The position numbers and the translations under genes were made by a program. The notes under the pieces were generated by a model, which saw only the letters and a list, made by a program, of their open reading frames with translations, was not told the DNA's origin and did no database searches. From Virgisporangium aurantiacum (GTDB lineage Bacteria > Actinomycetota > Actinomycetes > Mycobacteriales > Micromonosporaceae), in contig NZ_BOPG01000005.1 in assembly GCF_016863635.1 (NCBI RefSeq), positions 62,001 to 126,000 of the forward strand: 64,000 bases of DNA, given 5' to 3'. The stretch's first letter is position 1, and each line of letters begins with the position of its first letter. Below, piece after piece: positions 25,543-32,652 of this stretch.

Positions 25543-26316
25543 TCAGGCAGCGTCGGCCAGGACCGGCGTTGCCGCTGGTGAGGCGGGAAGTGCTGACGCC
25601 ACGACGGCGTCATCGGACGTCCGGACGCTGGCCGGGAGGTAGCGGCGGGCGGTCGACTCGCTGACGCCAGCCTTCGCCGCGATCGCTGCCACCGTGGCGC
25701 CCGGCATCCGGGCGGCGGCCTTCGCCACCTTGTCCGCCGACGGCGGCCGGCGGGAGCTGCGCGGCCGGACGGCCCGGGTCGTCGGCTTGGCCCGCTCGAC
25801 GGCCGGCGGCGTCTTCTCCGGGGTGTCGTCGGCGGCCGGTGCCGGCTCGACCGGTGCAGGGTCGACGGCGGCCGTGGTCGGCTGGTGGACCGTTGCCGAG
25901 ACTTCAGCCGATGCCGCCTCGGTCAGCGTGCGGATGCGGCCGGCGAGCTCGACCAGGCAGACCGACGCCACCACGACCAGGCCGTCCACGGACACCGGAA
26001 TCAGGTATGGCGCGGCGCCGGTCTCGCCGTACCGGGCGGCCACACCTGCCATGTGCCAGTACGAGACCCACGCGGCAATGCTCGCGATCGACGCGGTCGC
26101 GGCGAGCCGAACGGCGGCCAGCGACCGGCGGTGCACCGGCACCCGCGAGATAAGTTCGACGGTCAGCAGCAGGGCCAGCGGCGGCCACGCCGCGATGGCC
26201 TGACTGATCGGATTCGGGTTGGCGTGCAACACGTTCGCGGCTACCGACGTAGCCACGCCCAGCACCAGCGCGGCGCGGACGCCCCACCGGATCCGGGCCA
26301 ACTGGCGGAGGGTCAT
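25543..26316 (-). CDS. DUF2637 membrane protein with C-terminal HTH (Spd-like)
   Basis: The ATG at 26316 overlaps the previous stop by one base (TGATG). The 257-residue product has four membrane helices in the first 140 residues (VRAALVLGVATSV; PPLALLLTVEL; ATASIASIAAWVSY; PVSVDGLVVVASV), the DUF2637 pattern. A Pro/Ala linker follows, then a short helix-turn-helix, TVAAIAAKAGVSESTARRYL. DUF2637 proteins are typical spread-type proteins of actinomycete plasmids and AICEs, thought to aid movement of DNA within the recipient mycelium. Confidence 0.85.
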   Translation of the reverse strand: MTLRQLARIRWGVRAALVLGVATSVAANVLHANPNPISQAIAAWPPLALLLTVELISRVPVHRRSLAAVRLAATASIASIAAWVSYWHMAGVAARYGETGAAPYLIPVSVDGLVVVASVCLVELAGRIRTLTEAASAEVSATVHQPTTAAVDPAPVEPAPAADDTPEKTPPAVERAKPTTRAVRPRSSRRPPSADKVAKAAARMPGATVAAIAAKAGVSESTARRYLPASVRTSDDAVVASALPASPAATPVLADAA

Positions 26317-26474
26317 CACTGACCCCCGCTCAGGTTCACGGCGACAGTGCCGAGCCCGTCGACCAGGTCGACGAAGAACCCGCCGAGCATGCTCGCGACA
26401 GCGGCGGCCCCGTCCGGGTTGTAGGCGATGAAGAACACGATGACGGCGCCGATCAGGTAGCCCTTGACCTTCAT
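26316..26474 (-). CDS. Small SpdD-like membrane protein (52 aa)
   Basis: The ATG at 26474 follows a strong AAAGGAG site. The product, MKVKGYLIGAVIVFFIAYNP..., has one clear membrane helix (residues 6-18) and a second hydrophobic stretch, ending LSGGQ. Its stop overlaps the DUF2637 start. Short one- or two-helix proteins in this place are common in AICE transfer regions. The function is inferred from context only. Confidence 0.7.
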   Translation of the reverse strand: MKVKGYLIGAVIVFFIAYNPDGAAAVASMLGGFFVDLVDGLGTVAVNLSGGQ

Positions 26475-26486
26475 GATCAGCTCCTT

Positions 26487-26816
26487 TCAGGCGGCGGCGA
26501 GGGTGGTCAGACGGGCGCACACGTCCGGAGTGAGGTCCGGAACAGTGGGGTGCTCATGAGCGGTGGCGTAGATCTCGCGTCCCCGCCACGTGTTGTGGGC
26601 GATTGTGGAGCGGTACGGGCGCCCGTTGTGCTCCCCCGTGTACACGTGGTGGCTGTCCGGACCGTCCAGGCCAGCGGCGACCAGCCAGGCCTGAAGCGCA
26701 GCGCCGGATGCAAAGTCGAGGTCGATGGTTCCGTCGTCCCGCTCCCGGATTCCGATTGGATCGCAGATAAGCAGGACATCCGCGAATACCGCGCGACGCG
26801 GCTTGCGGTCAGTCAT
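26487..26816 (-). CDS. Hypothetical AICE backbone protein (109 aa)
   Basis: The start MTDRKPRRAVFADV at 26816 follows GGGAGAA. The product is mixed alpha/beta without membrane segments or known motifs. A central WLVAAGLDGPDSHH and a C-terminal HPTVPDLTPDVCARL stretch are visible. The 12-base gap to the SpdD-like gene places it in the transfer operon. I do not recognise its family. Confidence 0.65.
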   Translation of the reverse strand: MTDRKPRRAVFADVLLICDPIGIRERDDGTIDLDFASGAALQAWLVAAGLDGPDSHHVYTGEHNGRPYRSTIAHNTWRGREIYATAHEHPTVPDLTPDVCARLTTLAAA

Positions 26817-26844
26817 TGAGTTCTCCCGGTTGAGTCGGACGGGG

Positions 26845-27087
26845 TCACGCGGCTCGACGAAGGCGAACGGGGCGGCGGCGAGCCGCGTATGCGGTCGCCT
26901 CACGGGTCACCCGGTCCTCGGCGCGGCGTAGCCTGCGCCAGTCGAGCGGCGACGGGCCGCCACGAGCGGTTAGTAGGTGGATCTCGGCGTCGAGCAAGGC
27001 AAGTTCGGCCTCGATGAGCGGCCATTCGGCCTCGATCTCGGCCAGGTCGTTGTCCGTCGGGCCGTCGAGGTCAGGATCGGTTGCCAT
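26845..27087 (-). CDS. DUF6284-like small protein (80 aa)
   Basis: An AAGGAG site ahead of the ATG at 27087 defines the start. The core reads LAEIEAEWPLIEAELALLDAEI, an acidic amphipathic helix typical of DUF6284 proteins of actinomycete mobile elements, followed by an Arg-rich helix. Coiled-coil pairing is likely. The role is unknown. Its start region overlaps the end of the zinc-ribbon gene by 17 bases. Confidence 0.7.
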   Translation of the reverse strand: MATDPDLDGPTDNDLAEIEAEWPLIEAELALLDAEIHLLTARGGPSPLDWRRLRRAEDRVTREATAYAARRRPVRLRRAA

Positions 27088-27238
27088 GACTGGCGGAACT
27101 CCTTCGTCCACAGGTCTTCCCGCCCCGGCACGCCGGGCAGCGGGACATCTCAGGAGGCAGCGACGCGAGTACGCCGCAGCCGGTGCAGGTCCGCCAAACG
27201 GCCTTGCGCCGCGTGGTCACGCGAAGGTTCGAAACCAT
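27071..27238 (-). CDS. Zinc-ribbon small protein (55 aa)
   Basis: It starts at the ATG at 27238 (MVSNLRVTTRR...), after GAGGGGT. Two pairs, CTGCG and CPAC, about 18 residues apart make a zinc ribbon. The 100 extra residues of the longest reading cover a hairpin and lack coding character, so I exclude them. It heads the long minus-strand backbone operon and lies next to the operator region shared with the GntR gene. Confidence 0.6.
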   Translation of the reverse strand: MVSNLRVTTRRKAVWRTCTGCGVLASLPPEMSRCPACRGGKTCGRRSSASHGNRS

Positions 27239-27263
27239 GACGATCAACCCCTCTGCGGGTTGG

Positions 27264-27319
27264 AAGCTGAGCCCCGGCCTGCCAGCGGCGGCATCGCAGC
27301 ACTGGCAGGCCGGGAGCTT
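27264..27319 (-). promoter_or_regulatory. Leader hairpin upstream of the backbone operon
   Basis: CCCGGCCTGCCAG (27273-27285) and CTGGCAGGCCGGG (27302-27314) are exact inverted 13-mers, extended by AAGCT/AGCTT. In the minus-strand message it would lie just before the ribosome-binding site of the zinc-ribbon gene. It may act as an attenuator or protein-binding site. Confidence 0.5.
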
Positions 27320-27495
27320 GAAAAGCGGTGAGTCGCAACGAACTGCACGACGACTCATAAGCAGTGCATGGACCAAAGCCATGCGCGGCAACCTTTTCAG
27401 TGGGAGGTGCGGCCCGATCCAGTTGTGAACAAACGTGTGAACGGCGGTCCGTAGGCGTGCGGCGTTGCCGCCTTCCCCGTCATCCGGTCGTTCGG

Positions 27496-27619
27496 TAAGA
27501 CGTAAGACGTGCTGGCTCGAACCATAAGACACGTCGATGGGAATGCGCAAGACGTCTTACGTCTTTGCCATGGATGGCACGATGCTCACGGTTGACATAG
27601 GGTCACCGGTAAGACGTCG
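27496..27619. promoter_or_regulatory. TAAGACGT operator array, probable GntR binding sites
   Basis: TAAGACGT repeats in tandem at 27496-27510, and its inverse ACGTCTTACGTCTT lies at 27552-27565, giving a 14-base inverted repeat. Related copies are at 27525 (TAAGACACGT) and 27610 (TAAGACGTCGTA). The last overlaps the likely promoter of the GntR gene. This is the layout expected for an autoregulated KorSA-type repressor. Confidence 0.75.
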
Positions 27620-27641
27620 TACCAGGAGGGATGTGGCCCGA

Positions 27642-28421
27642 GTGGCCATGGTCGAGACACCGAAATCTCAGTACGCCCAGATCGCGGCTGAGCTGCGCGA
27701 ACGCATCGACGGCGGGACGTACCCGCCGGGCAGCTCGCTGCCGAGCGAGACCCGCTTGGCGGACGAGTTCGGCGTCACCCGAGTCACGATCAATAAGGCG
27801 CTGACCCTGTTGCGAGCGTCCGGTGACGTCAAGGTCCGGCGCGGCTCAGACACCCGTGTCCGCAGCCTGCCCCGTATCCCCCGCGACGCCAAGCGCCGGT
27901 ACGCAGCCCGGCAGGAAGGCACCGGGGCCGGCGAGGTCGAGGCCCGCAGGCTCAGCCTTGAGTCCAAGACCCAGTACCGCGAGATCGCCCGGGTACCCGC
28001 ACCGCCTGCGGTGGCCGAGACGCTGCGCCTGGGCAAGCGAGAGGACACCTTGGTACGGCGGCGGGTCCTGTATGCCAACGGCGAGCCGACCCAGATCGCG
28101 GACTCCTACTTCCCGTGGTCGATCGTCAAAGGCGACAAGGCGCTCATGCGTGAGGAGGTCGGCAAGGGTGGCTCGTACTCCCGGCTGGCCGAGCTCGGGC
28201 ACGGCCCGGTCCGCTTCACCGAGGACGTGACCGTACGGGTGCCCGACGATGCCGAACAGCGCACGCTCGAACTCGAAGCGACTCAGCCGGTCTTCGAGAT
28301 CTGGCACGTCGCATACACCGCCGATGACAGGCCGGTCGAAGTCTGCATCCACGTGATGCCCGGCCACCTGTGGACCCTCAAGTACGACTGGGACGACGAG
28401 ACAGCGACGACCGGGCCGTGA
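27642..28421 (+). CDS. GntR-family repressor (KorSA/TraR-like)
   Basis: At 259 residues, the N-terminal winged helix (SQYAQIAAELRERIDGGTYPPGSSLPSE, then TRVTINKALTLLRASGDV) is classic GntR. The C-terminal half is a UTRA ligand domain. AICE repressors of this family hold tra and replication genes silent. I use the GTG at 27642, 12 bases after AGGAGG; the ATG at 27648 is also possible. Its stop overlaps the PP2C-like start (TGATG). It sits right behind the operator array. Confidence 0.9.
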   Translation: MAMVETPKSQYAQIAAELRERIDGGTYPPGSSLPSETRLADEFGVTRVTINKALTLLRASGDVKVRRGSDTRVRSLPRIPRDAKRRYAARQEGTGAGEVEARRLSLESKTQYREIARVPAPPAVAETLRLGKREDTLVRRRVLYANGEPTQIADSYFPWSIVKGDKALMREEVGKGGSYSRLAELGHGPVRFTEDVTVRVPDDAEQRTLELEATQPVFEIWHVAYTADDRPVEVCIHVMPGHLWTLKYDWDDETATTGP

Positions 28422-29248
28422 TGGAGGTCCGGTTAGCGACGGAGGCAGCGCCAGGGCGGCCGGAGAATGAAGACGCCGCCTTGGCCGTCGGCTCGCTGGT
28501 CGCCGTGTTCGACGGCGTCACCCAGCCTGCCGGGCTCGACACCGGATGCCACCACGGGCCGGCGTGGTACGTGCGGCAGCTCGTCGCCCGGCTAACGGCG
28601 GCGTACACAGCAGCGCCGGCCGAGGCGCTGCCCGCGTTGCTGGCGACCGCGATCGACACTGTTCGGGTCGATCACGGCGGCGGGTGCGACCTTAGCCACC
28701 CCGGCACGCCTGCGGCGAGCGTCGCCATGCTGCGTGACCTCGGCGACCAGGTCGAGTACCTCCTGCTCTCCGACGTCTTCGTCGTACTCGACCACCGCGG
28801 GGACCTGGCGGTCGTGACCGACAAGCGGTTCGAACGCGTCGTCACGTCCGTACGGAAGGCGGCCCTGGTGGCCGGCGCTATCGGTACTGACGACCACATC
28901 GCGCGCACGCGGTGGGCGACGGAACAGAAGTGGAGCCACACCAACCAACCGAATGGCTACTGGATCGCCGCGGCAGACCCACGCGCAGCCCACGAGGCCG
29001 TTACCGGCACGGCACCGGCCGATCGAGCAGCGTTGCTCACGGACGGTGCAGCCTGCGCCGTCGAGCAGTTCGGGCTGTTCGACTGGGCCAGCGCGCTTGA
29101 CCTACTCACCATGTCCGGACCGGCTGAACTCATCCGCCGGGTACGGGCCGCCGAGCTCGGCGACGCGGATGGGGCGGCGCGGCCTCGCTACAAACGCCAC
29201 GACGACGCCACTGCCTCGCTCTGTCTCTTCGACCAGGAGCACCGATGA
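28421..29248 (+). CDS. PP2C-like phosphatase-fold protein
   Basis: In this 275-residue product, ENEDAAL near residue 15 and LVAVFDGVT near 28-36 give the first PP2C metal-binding aspartate motifs. TPAASVAMLR, ALLTDGAACAVEQFG and RHDDATAS near the end supply the rest. The usual DGxG is DGVT, so metal binding may differ. A regulator that dephosphorylates a partner is plausible. It is coupled on both sides, overlapping GntR (TGATG) and NUDIX (ATGA). Confidence 0.75.
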   Translation: MEVRLATEAAPGRPENEDAALAVGSLVAVFDGVTQPAGLDTGCHHGPAWYVRQLVARLTAAYTAAPAEALPALLATAIDTVRVDHGGGCDLSHPGTPAASVAMLRDLGDQVEYLLLSDVFVVLDHRGDLAVVTDKRFERVVTSVRKAALVAGAIGTDDHIARTRWATEQKWSHTNQPNGYWIAAADPRAAHEAVTGTAPADRAALLTDGAACAVEQFGLFDWASALDLLTMSGPAELIRRVRAAELGDADGAARPRYKRHDDATASLCLFDQEHR

Positions 29249-29718
29249 CCCAAGACAACCGTCATTCCGTCAGCGTCGCGGCCGTAATCACGAATGAGGA
29301 CGGCCGAGTTCTCGTCATCCAGCGACGCGACAACGGGGAGTGGCAGATCCCTGGCGGCATTTTGGAACGTGACGAGTCGATTCATGCCGGCCTGAAACGC
29401 GAAGTCAACGAGGAGACATGTCTAGTCATCGAGCCTCACCGGTTAACCGGTGTCTACAAAAACGTACGTCTCGGCGTTGTCGCGCTCGTATTCCGTGCTC
29501 ACGCCGTCGGCGGAACAGCAGCGCCGACTGACGAGAGTGCCGTAGTTGATTGGTGGACCACTGACCAGGTCGCTGCCAGGATGGGCGAAACGTTCGCTGT
29601 GCGAGTGAGCGACGCCCTCAGCTCGTCGGAGGTAGCAGTCAGGATTCACGACGGCGAAAGAATAATTTCTGACAACCCGGCATCTGCGCACGTTGCACGC
29701 GACGGACACGCCGTCTAG
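29245..29718 (+). CDS. NUDIX hydrolase (possible Pif-like immunity factor)
   Basis: The NUDIX box is nearly complete: GGILERDESIHAGLKREVNEETCL, here with Cys in place of the usual Gly near its end. The 157-residue length is standard for hydrolases of nucleoside diphosphate derivatives. In pSAM2, the model AICE, the NUDIX protein Pif blocks redundant transfer between donors, and this gene sits in the same regulator operon position. That role is inference. Its TAG overlaps the stop of the convergent HNH gene within one CTAG. Confidence 0.85.
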   Translation: MTQDNRHSVSVAAVITNEDGRVLVIQRRDNGEWQIPGGILERDESIHAGLKREVNEETCLVIEPHRLTGVYKNVRLGVVALVFRAHAVGGTAAPTDESAVVDWWTTDQVAARMGETFAVRVSDALSSSEVAVRIHDGERIISDNPASAHVARDGHAV

Positions 29719-30473
29719 ACCTCGGGAAGTCGGTGTCGGAGATGCAAGCGACCTCGCTGATAGACATAGAAAGGATCAACGTCCTCCTTGGCGTGCTCCC
29801 ATCGATACATAACTCCGACAAAGTTGACGATCAGACTACTTGAGTACATGCTGAGTTGTTGCCTGGAACGGCTCACCGCACCGTTAGCAGGACTAATCCA
29901 GAGCCCGCGCGAGTCGATGCCGTCGCGCATCCCCATTCGATACAGTTCGTAATGGGGACGACTCTTAAACAAGACCATTTCAACATCGTTGAGCCTTCCT
30001 CCGCCGTTCAAGAATGTTGGGATCGACGGCGGAACTGGATAACCCTCGTGAGCCATCCGGCAGCCGATGTGCTTCGCCACATATCTGGCGAGGTTCAAGA
30101 CGTCGACGCGCCAATCGTCCCCGTAAACATCGGCCATATTAAGAAAGCGACGGCGCCATAGGCCCGAGTTATGCCAAACGTGGTCTGAGAACTTTTCGTA
30201 CGCTACGTCGAACGGCTGGCTACTTTCGTTATTGCAGGTCGAACACAGACTGGCGGCAAAGCGTACTTGCTCCGACTTTCGCGCGCTCCGAACCCTCCGA
30301 GTTTGCGCCTCCCCTCCCCAGACGAGCCCGTCGACTGGATCCCACATACGAGATAGGTCGCTCTTCTTGAACTTGTGCTCTCTGGTCAGCGGACCGCTCT
30401 TTCCGCACCACCAGCACGAGACAGGCGGCCCCACCTTGTAGCGATCAAGGTCAGCGCCTGACAAGAACTCCAT
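29715..30473 (-). CDS. HNH-type zinc-finger protein (cargo)
   Basis: This 252-residue product has a GGGAGAA site before the ATG. CWWCGKSGPLTREHKFKKSDL (residues 20-40) and SLCSTCNNESSQPFDVAYEKF (about residues 75-95) form the paired Cys and EH..N pattern of HNH nucleases. The rest is unlike known restriction enzymes. Codon use is clearly less GC-rich than in backbone genes, marking recent acquisition. It could be a defence or homing nuclease, but no partner methylase is nearby. Confidence 0.65.
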   Translation of the reverse strand: MEFLSGADLDRYKVGPPVSCWWCGKSGPLTREHKFKKSDLSRMWDPVDGLVWGGEAQTRRVRSARKSEQVRFAASLCSTCNNESSQPFDVAYEKFSDHVWHNSGLWRRRFLNMADVYGDDWRVDVLNLARYVAKHIGCRMAHEGYPVPPSIPTFLNGGGRLNDVEMVLFKSRPHYELYRMGMRDGIDSRGLWISPANGAVSRSRQQLSMYSSSLIVNFVGVMYRWEHAKEDVDPFYVYQRGRLHLRHRLPEV

Positions 30474-30618
30474 GACTTCTCCCAGTCGCCGTCATGCTCC
30501 ATCTGGCCATTCAACCGACAGTCGATGCCCAGAAGCAAGGCGATTACGATAAGTCCGGAGCATAGGCCTTTAGGTGAAAAAAGTTCGAGGTCGTACCGCC
30601 CTGTCGTTACCAAGACTT

Positions 30619-31326
30619 CTAAGGAGCGAGTCGACGGCCGAGGTGCTGTTCAGACGAGCGCGCACCTCCACTGACTAGGCGAAGTACCGGCGGTTCGAAC
30701 ACTTGAGCCGAAGAGCCGTCAAAGTCATCTACTGTCACAAACAAATCGAAGACCAGGGAATTTAGATCCTCGACATAGGTATCAAGGGCTTGGGACATGA
30801 CACTGGCAGAGATGCGCTTCTGATGCATGCCCAGCAAAATCTTTTGGAGCACCTGCGATTTCTCTCGTTCAATGCCGCCCGGTTCGCCCATCCGATAACC
30901 AAGTTTGCCAAGTTCGATAAGACAGCGTCGGTAGTTCCATTCGGTAAACATTCCGAGGTCATTGGCGCGATACACGAGTGCTAGCGCCGCGACTCTCCAA
31001 TGCTGTTTTGCGCGCAAGATTTGGTCAGTCGTCGGATTATTGGCCACCGTGGACCGCACGCTCATTCGTGGCATAAGGAAAGCGGAAGCGAATTGATTCG
31101 CTTCCCGCTCGCTCTCCTTTGGCCAGAGAGAGCAGCCGTTATGTCCGTGCATAACGAGATGGCCCAATTCGTGGGCAGCGTCGAAACGTCCCCGTTCGCC
31201 AGACTTCATAGTATTAAGCACCACGAATGGTGTTCCCTTTTCCCAGAACGAGAAGGCGTCTACATCTCGATACTCAGGAGCTAGCGAGAAGACGCGAACT
31301 CCGTTGGCTTCGAGCAGGTGCACCAT
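30619..31326 (-). CDS. ImmA/IrrE metallopeptidase part of a TGA-split XRE-ImmA/IrrE gene
   Basis: The zinc motif HELGH and the downstream EREANQFASAFLMP mark the ImmA/IrrE peptidase that cleaves repressors. In this family it normally forms one chain with an N-terminal XRE domain. Here the same frame runs back without shift to the XRE ORF, broken only by one TGA at 31357-31359, where relatives have Trp (…RAE-W-GLG…). Restart at the ATG at 31326 is possible but has no clear ribosome-binding site. I regard both parts as one disrupted gene. Confidence 0.8.
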   Translation of the reverse strand: MVHLLEANGVRVFSLAPEYRDVDAFSFWEKGTPFVVLNTMKSGERGRFDAAHELGHLVMHGHNGCSLWPKESEREANQFASAFLMPRMSVRSTVANNPTTDQILRAKQHWRVAALALVYRANDLGMFTEWNYRRCLIELGKLGYRMGEPGGIEREKSQVLQKILLGMHQKRISASVMSQALDTYVEDLNSLVFDLFVTVDDFDGSSAQVFEPPVLRLVSGGARSSEQHLGRRLAP

Positions 31327-31356
31327 GTTCGGAGCCGGCGCCCTATCTGCAAGACC

Positions 31357-31758
31357 TCACTTTGCCCGAACGTACTCGGCCGCCATCTCCGGTCGAGGCC
31401 GCTCAAGAGTTGGAACGTTGGTTCGGGGAAGATGAAATTTCTCTTCAATGAAGGTATTCAACTCTATACTGAGAGTCGCGGCAGCTAGGGCTGCATCACG
31501 CGCCGCCGCCTGAATCCTTGTACGCGCGCGAAAGCTAACGCGCTCCTCCCCGACGGCCTCAATATGCGTCCGAGAAAGAAAAGACTTCGGCACATTCAAA
31601 ACGTCAGCTACGACGTTCAGTGCGTCTTCGGTGGGTCGCTGCCTTCCCCGCTCCCAGTTGGACACCGTCTGCGTTGTCATGTCGATACGCCGCGCCAACT
31701 CCGCTGCGGACATGCCTCGACGCTTCCGAGCTAGAGACAACCTAGACGGCGTAAACAC
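31357..31758 (-). CDS. XRE regulator part of a TGA-split XRE-ImmA/IrrE gene
   Basis: In this 133-residue fragment, the N-terminal helix-turn-helix reads LARKRRGMSAAELARRIDMTTQTVSNWERG, an XRE/Cro-type domain. It is followed by the linker (SFRARTRIQAAARDAALAAATL) seen in single-chain XRE-ImmA/IrrE proteins. The ORF ends at TGA 31357 in the middle of the conserved junction. If no readthrough occurs, the product is a DNA-binding protein without its protease, possibly a permanent repressor. It lies 38 bases after the hypothetical 124-aa gene. Confidence 0.8.
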   Translation of the reverse strand: MFTPSRLSLARKRRGMSAAELARRIDMTTQTVSNWERGRQRPTEDALNVVADVLNVPKSFLSRTHIEAVGEERVSFRARTRIQAAARDAALAAATLSIELNTFIEEKFHLPRTNVPTLERPRPEMAAEYVRAK

Positions 31759-31796
31759 GGTGCCCGCTTCCTTCGTATATGCGTCCCCCCAAGGCG

Positions 31797-32171
31797 CTAA
31801 CGCGGATCGACCGGTACGTCGATGTCGCCGAAGCCCTCGTTCGGGTCGGTGCCGTCGGGGAAGTCCTTGAACTTTTCAACCGGATACGGCGGCGGAGTAA
31901 TACGCGGCGCCCAGTCAGTGATATATCCTTTGGCATTCGTTCTGATAGGCCGCGATATCTCGTACCGAATTTCGGCATTTGCCTTGTCGAAATACATGAG
32001 CATGGCCCACAGGTCGTACCGCTGCAACGGATCATTGCACGCGTCCGATTCGAGCGACACGTCGAACAGCGGAGTAACGCCAGGCGGCTGATTCCGCAAT
32101 ACCATCTGCTGCGTGAGTTGACCCTTGGGATACCTGCTCCGTGGCTGGTGGCCCAGACGGGTGCCCGTCAT
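31797..32171 (-). CDS. Hypothetical cargo protein (124 aa)
   Basis: I choose the ATG at 32171 (MTGTRLGHQ...), though the ribosome-binding site is weak and a GTG at 32174 is equal. The product contains LFDVSLESDACNDPLQRYDLWAMLMYF and a Pro-rich end, ITPPPYPVEKFKDFPDGTDP. No family is recognised. Its modest GC matches the neighbouring cargo. Being first in the operon with XRE-ImmA/IrrE, it may be a partner of that pair. Confidence 0.55.
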   Translation of the reverse strand: MTGTRLGHQPRSRYPKGQLTQQMVLRNQPPGVTPLFDVSLESDACNDPLQRYDLWAMLMYFDKANAEIRYEISRPIRTNAKGYITDWAPRITPPPYPVEKFKDFPDGTDPNEGFGDIDVPVDPR

Positions 32172-32313
32172 CACGTTGCCGCTGGTGACGACCAGCTTTA
32201 CAGCACGATCCGCGTTCAGGAGTCCGCCCCTGCCCGGAAGGGTGGGTTGCCTCCGCGTGTCGCGCTGCGCTGCCTCGCCACCCCGCCCGGTTGAACATCG
32301 CTCGCATGTGTCG

Positions 32314-32342
32314 AACGTACGTACGCGGACACTGAAGGTCAA
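32314..32342 (-). promoter_or_regulatory. Sigma-70-type promoter for the XRE cargo operon
   Basis: On the minus strand TTGACC (-35, 32337-32342) and TACGTT (-10, 32314-32319) are separated by 17 bases. The palindrome CGTACGTACG at 32316-32325 overlaps the -10 box and may be the XRE operator. Confidence 0.6.
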
Positions 32343-32487
32343 GATCTAATCGAACGCTTGTTCTAAAAGAACCTTGCGGGATGACCTCAGATGCGCGAGG
32401 TGTAGTCAAGCGACACAATGCGGCACCCCTTCCAGCAGGAGGACCGGCACGCGGGGGAATGACGATGCAACCGATGGGATCTTGCGA

Positions 32488-32507
32488 CACGCCCTATTCG
32501 CGCCCAA
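32488..32507 (+). repeat. 20-bp direct repeat near attR (partner of 14795-14814)
   Basis: This is an exact second copy of CACGCCCTATTCGCGCCCAA, 72 bases before the attR core and in the same orientation as the left copy. It may be an integrase or excisionase arm site. Confidence 0.6.
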
Positions 32508-32579
32508 CCTAACCTCGGCTACAGAACGGTCGTGGGGTTTCAGCAGCTCACAAGCCTATCGAGCACCGCTCTTCGCGCC

Positions 32580-32624
32580 CCCTCCGGAGGCGGGAGCGCA
32601 GGTTCGAATCCTGCCGGGGGCACC
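32580..32624 (+). repeat. attR core, 45-bp direct repeat
   Basis: It is identical to 14633-14677. No tRNA 5' half precedes it, so this is the displaced chromosomal 3' end of tRNA-Arg left by integration, followed by the original downstream chromosome. Confidence 0.95.
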
Positions 32625-32652
32625 CTTCCGGAAACACATCCTGAGCAGCCAG

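Larger units (their letters stand above)
27239..27641. other. 403-bp divergent control region of the element
   Basis: No gene is supported here. It holds a long hairpin near the minus-strand gene, the TAAGACGT operator array, a TTGACA hexamer at 27592-27597, and the AGGAGG site for the GntR gene. It separates the backbone operon (minus) from the regulator operon (plus), so it is probably the main switch of the element. Confidence 0.7.
32172..32579. other. Gene-free right end of the element
   Basis: No supported ORF lies in these 408 bases. They hold the promoter at 32314-32342 for the XRE operon, the right copy of the 20-bp repeat (32488-32507), and TTCGCGCCC touching the attR core. A tRNA-like piece GAGCACCGC precedes the core at 32561-32569. 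Confidence 0.55.
14633..32624. mobile_element. Integrative and conjugative element (AICE type), about 18 kb, in tRNA-Arg
   Basis: A perfect 45-bp direct repeat bounds the element, and the first copy is the 3' end of tRNA-Arg. Inside are the hallmark parts of actinomycete ICEs. These are a tyrosine integrase and excisionase next to attL, replication proteins, a single FtsK/SpoIIIE-type translocase instead of a type IV secretion system, SSB, Spd-like membrane proteins, and a GntR repressor with a NUDIX gene. The right third is lower-GC cargo. All backbone reading frames look intact, so excision and transfer may still be possible. Confidence 0.93.

Noticed and set aside
30386..30613. 75-aa minus-strand ORF upstream of the HNH gene
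   Set aside because: It overlaps the HNH start and lacks a ribosome-binding site. It looks like leader sequence.
31357..31359. TGA read as selenocysteine
   Set aside because: The family has Trp, not Cys, at this place, and I see no typical selenocysteine insertion hairpin. A point nonsense change is simpler.
32032..32490. 152-aa minus-strand ORF at the right end of the element
   Set aside because: It overlaps the promoter and the 124-aa gene in another frame, and its Arg/Ser-rich composition is typical of shadow frames.
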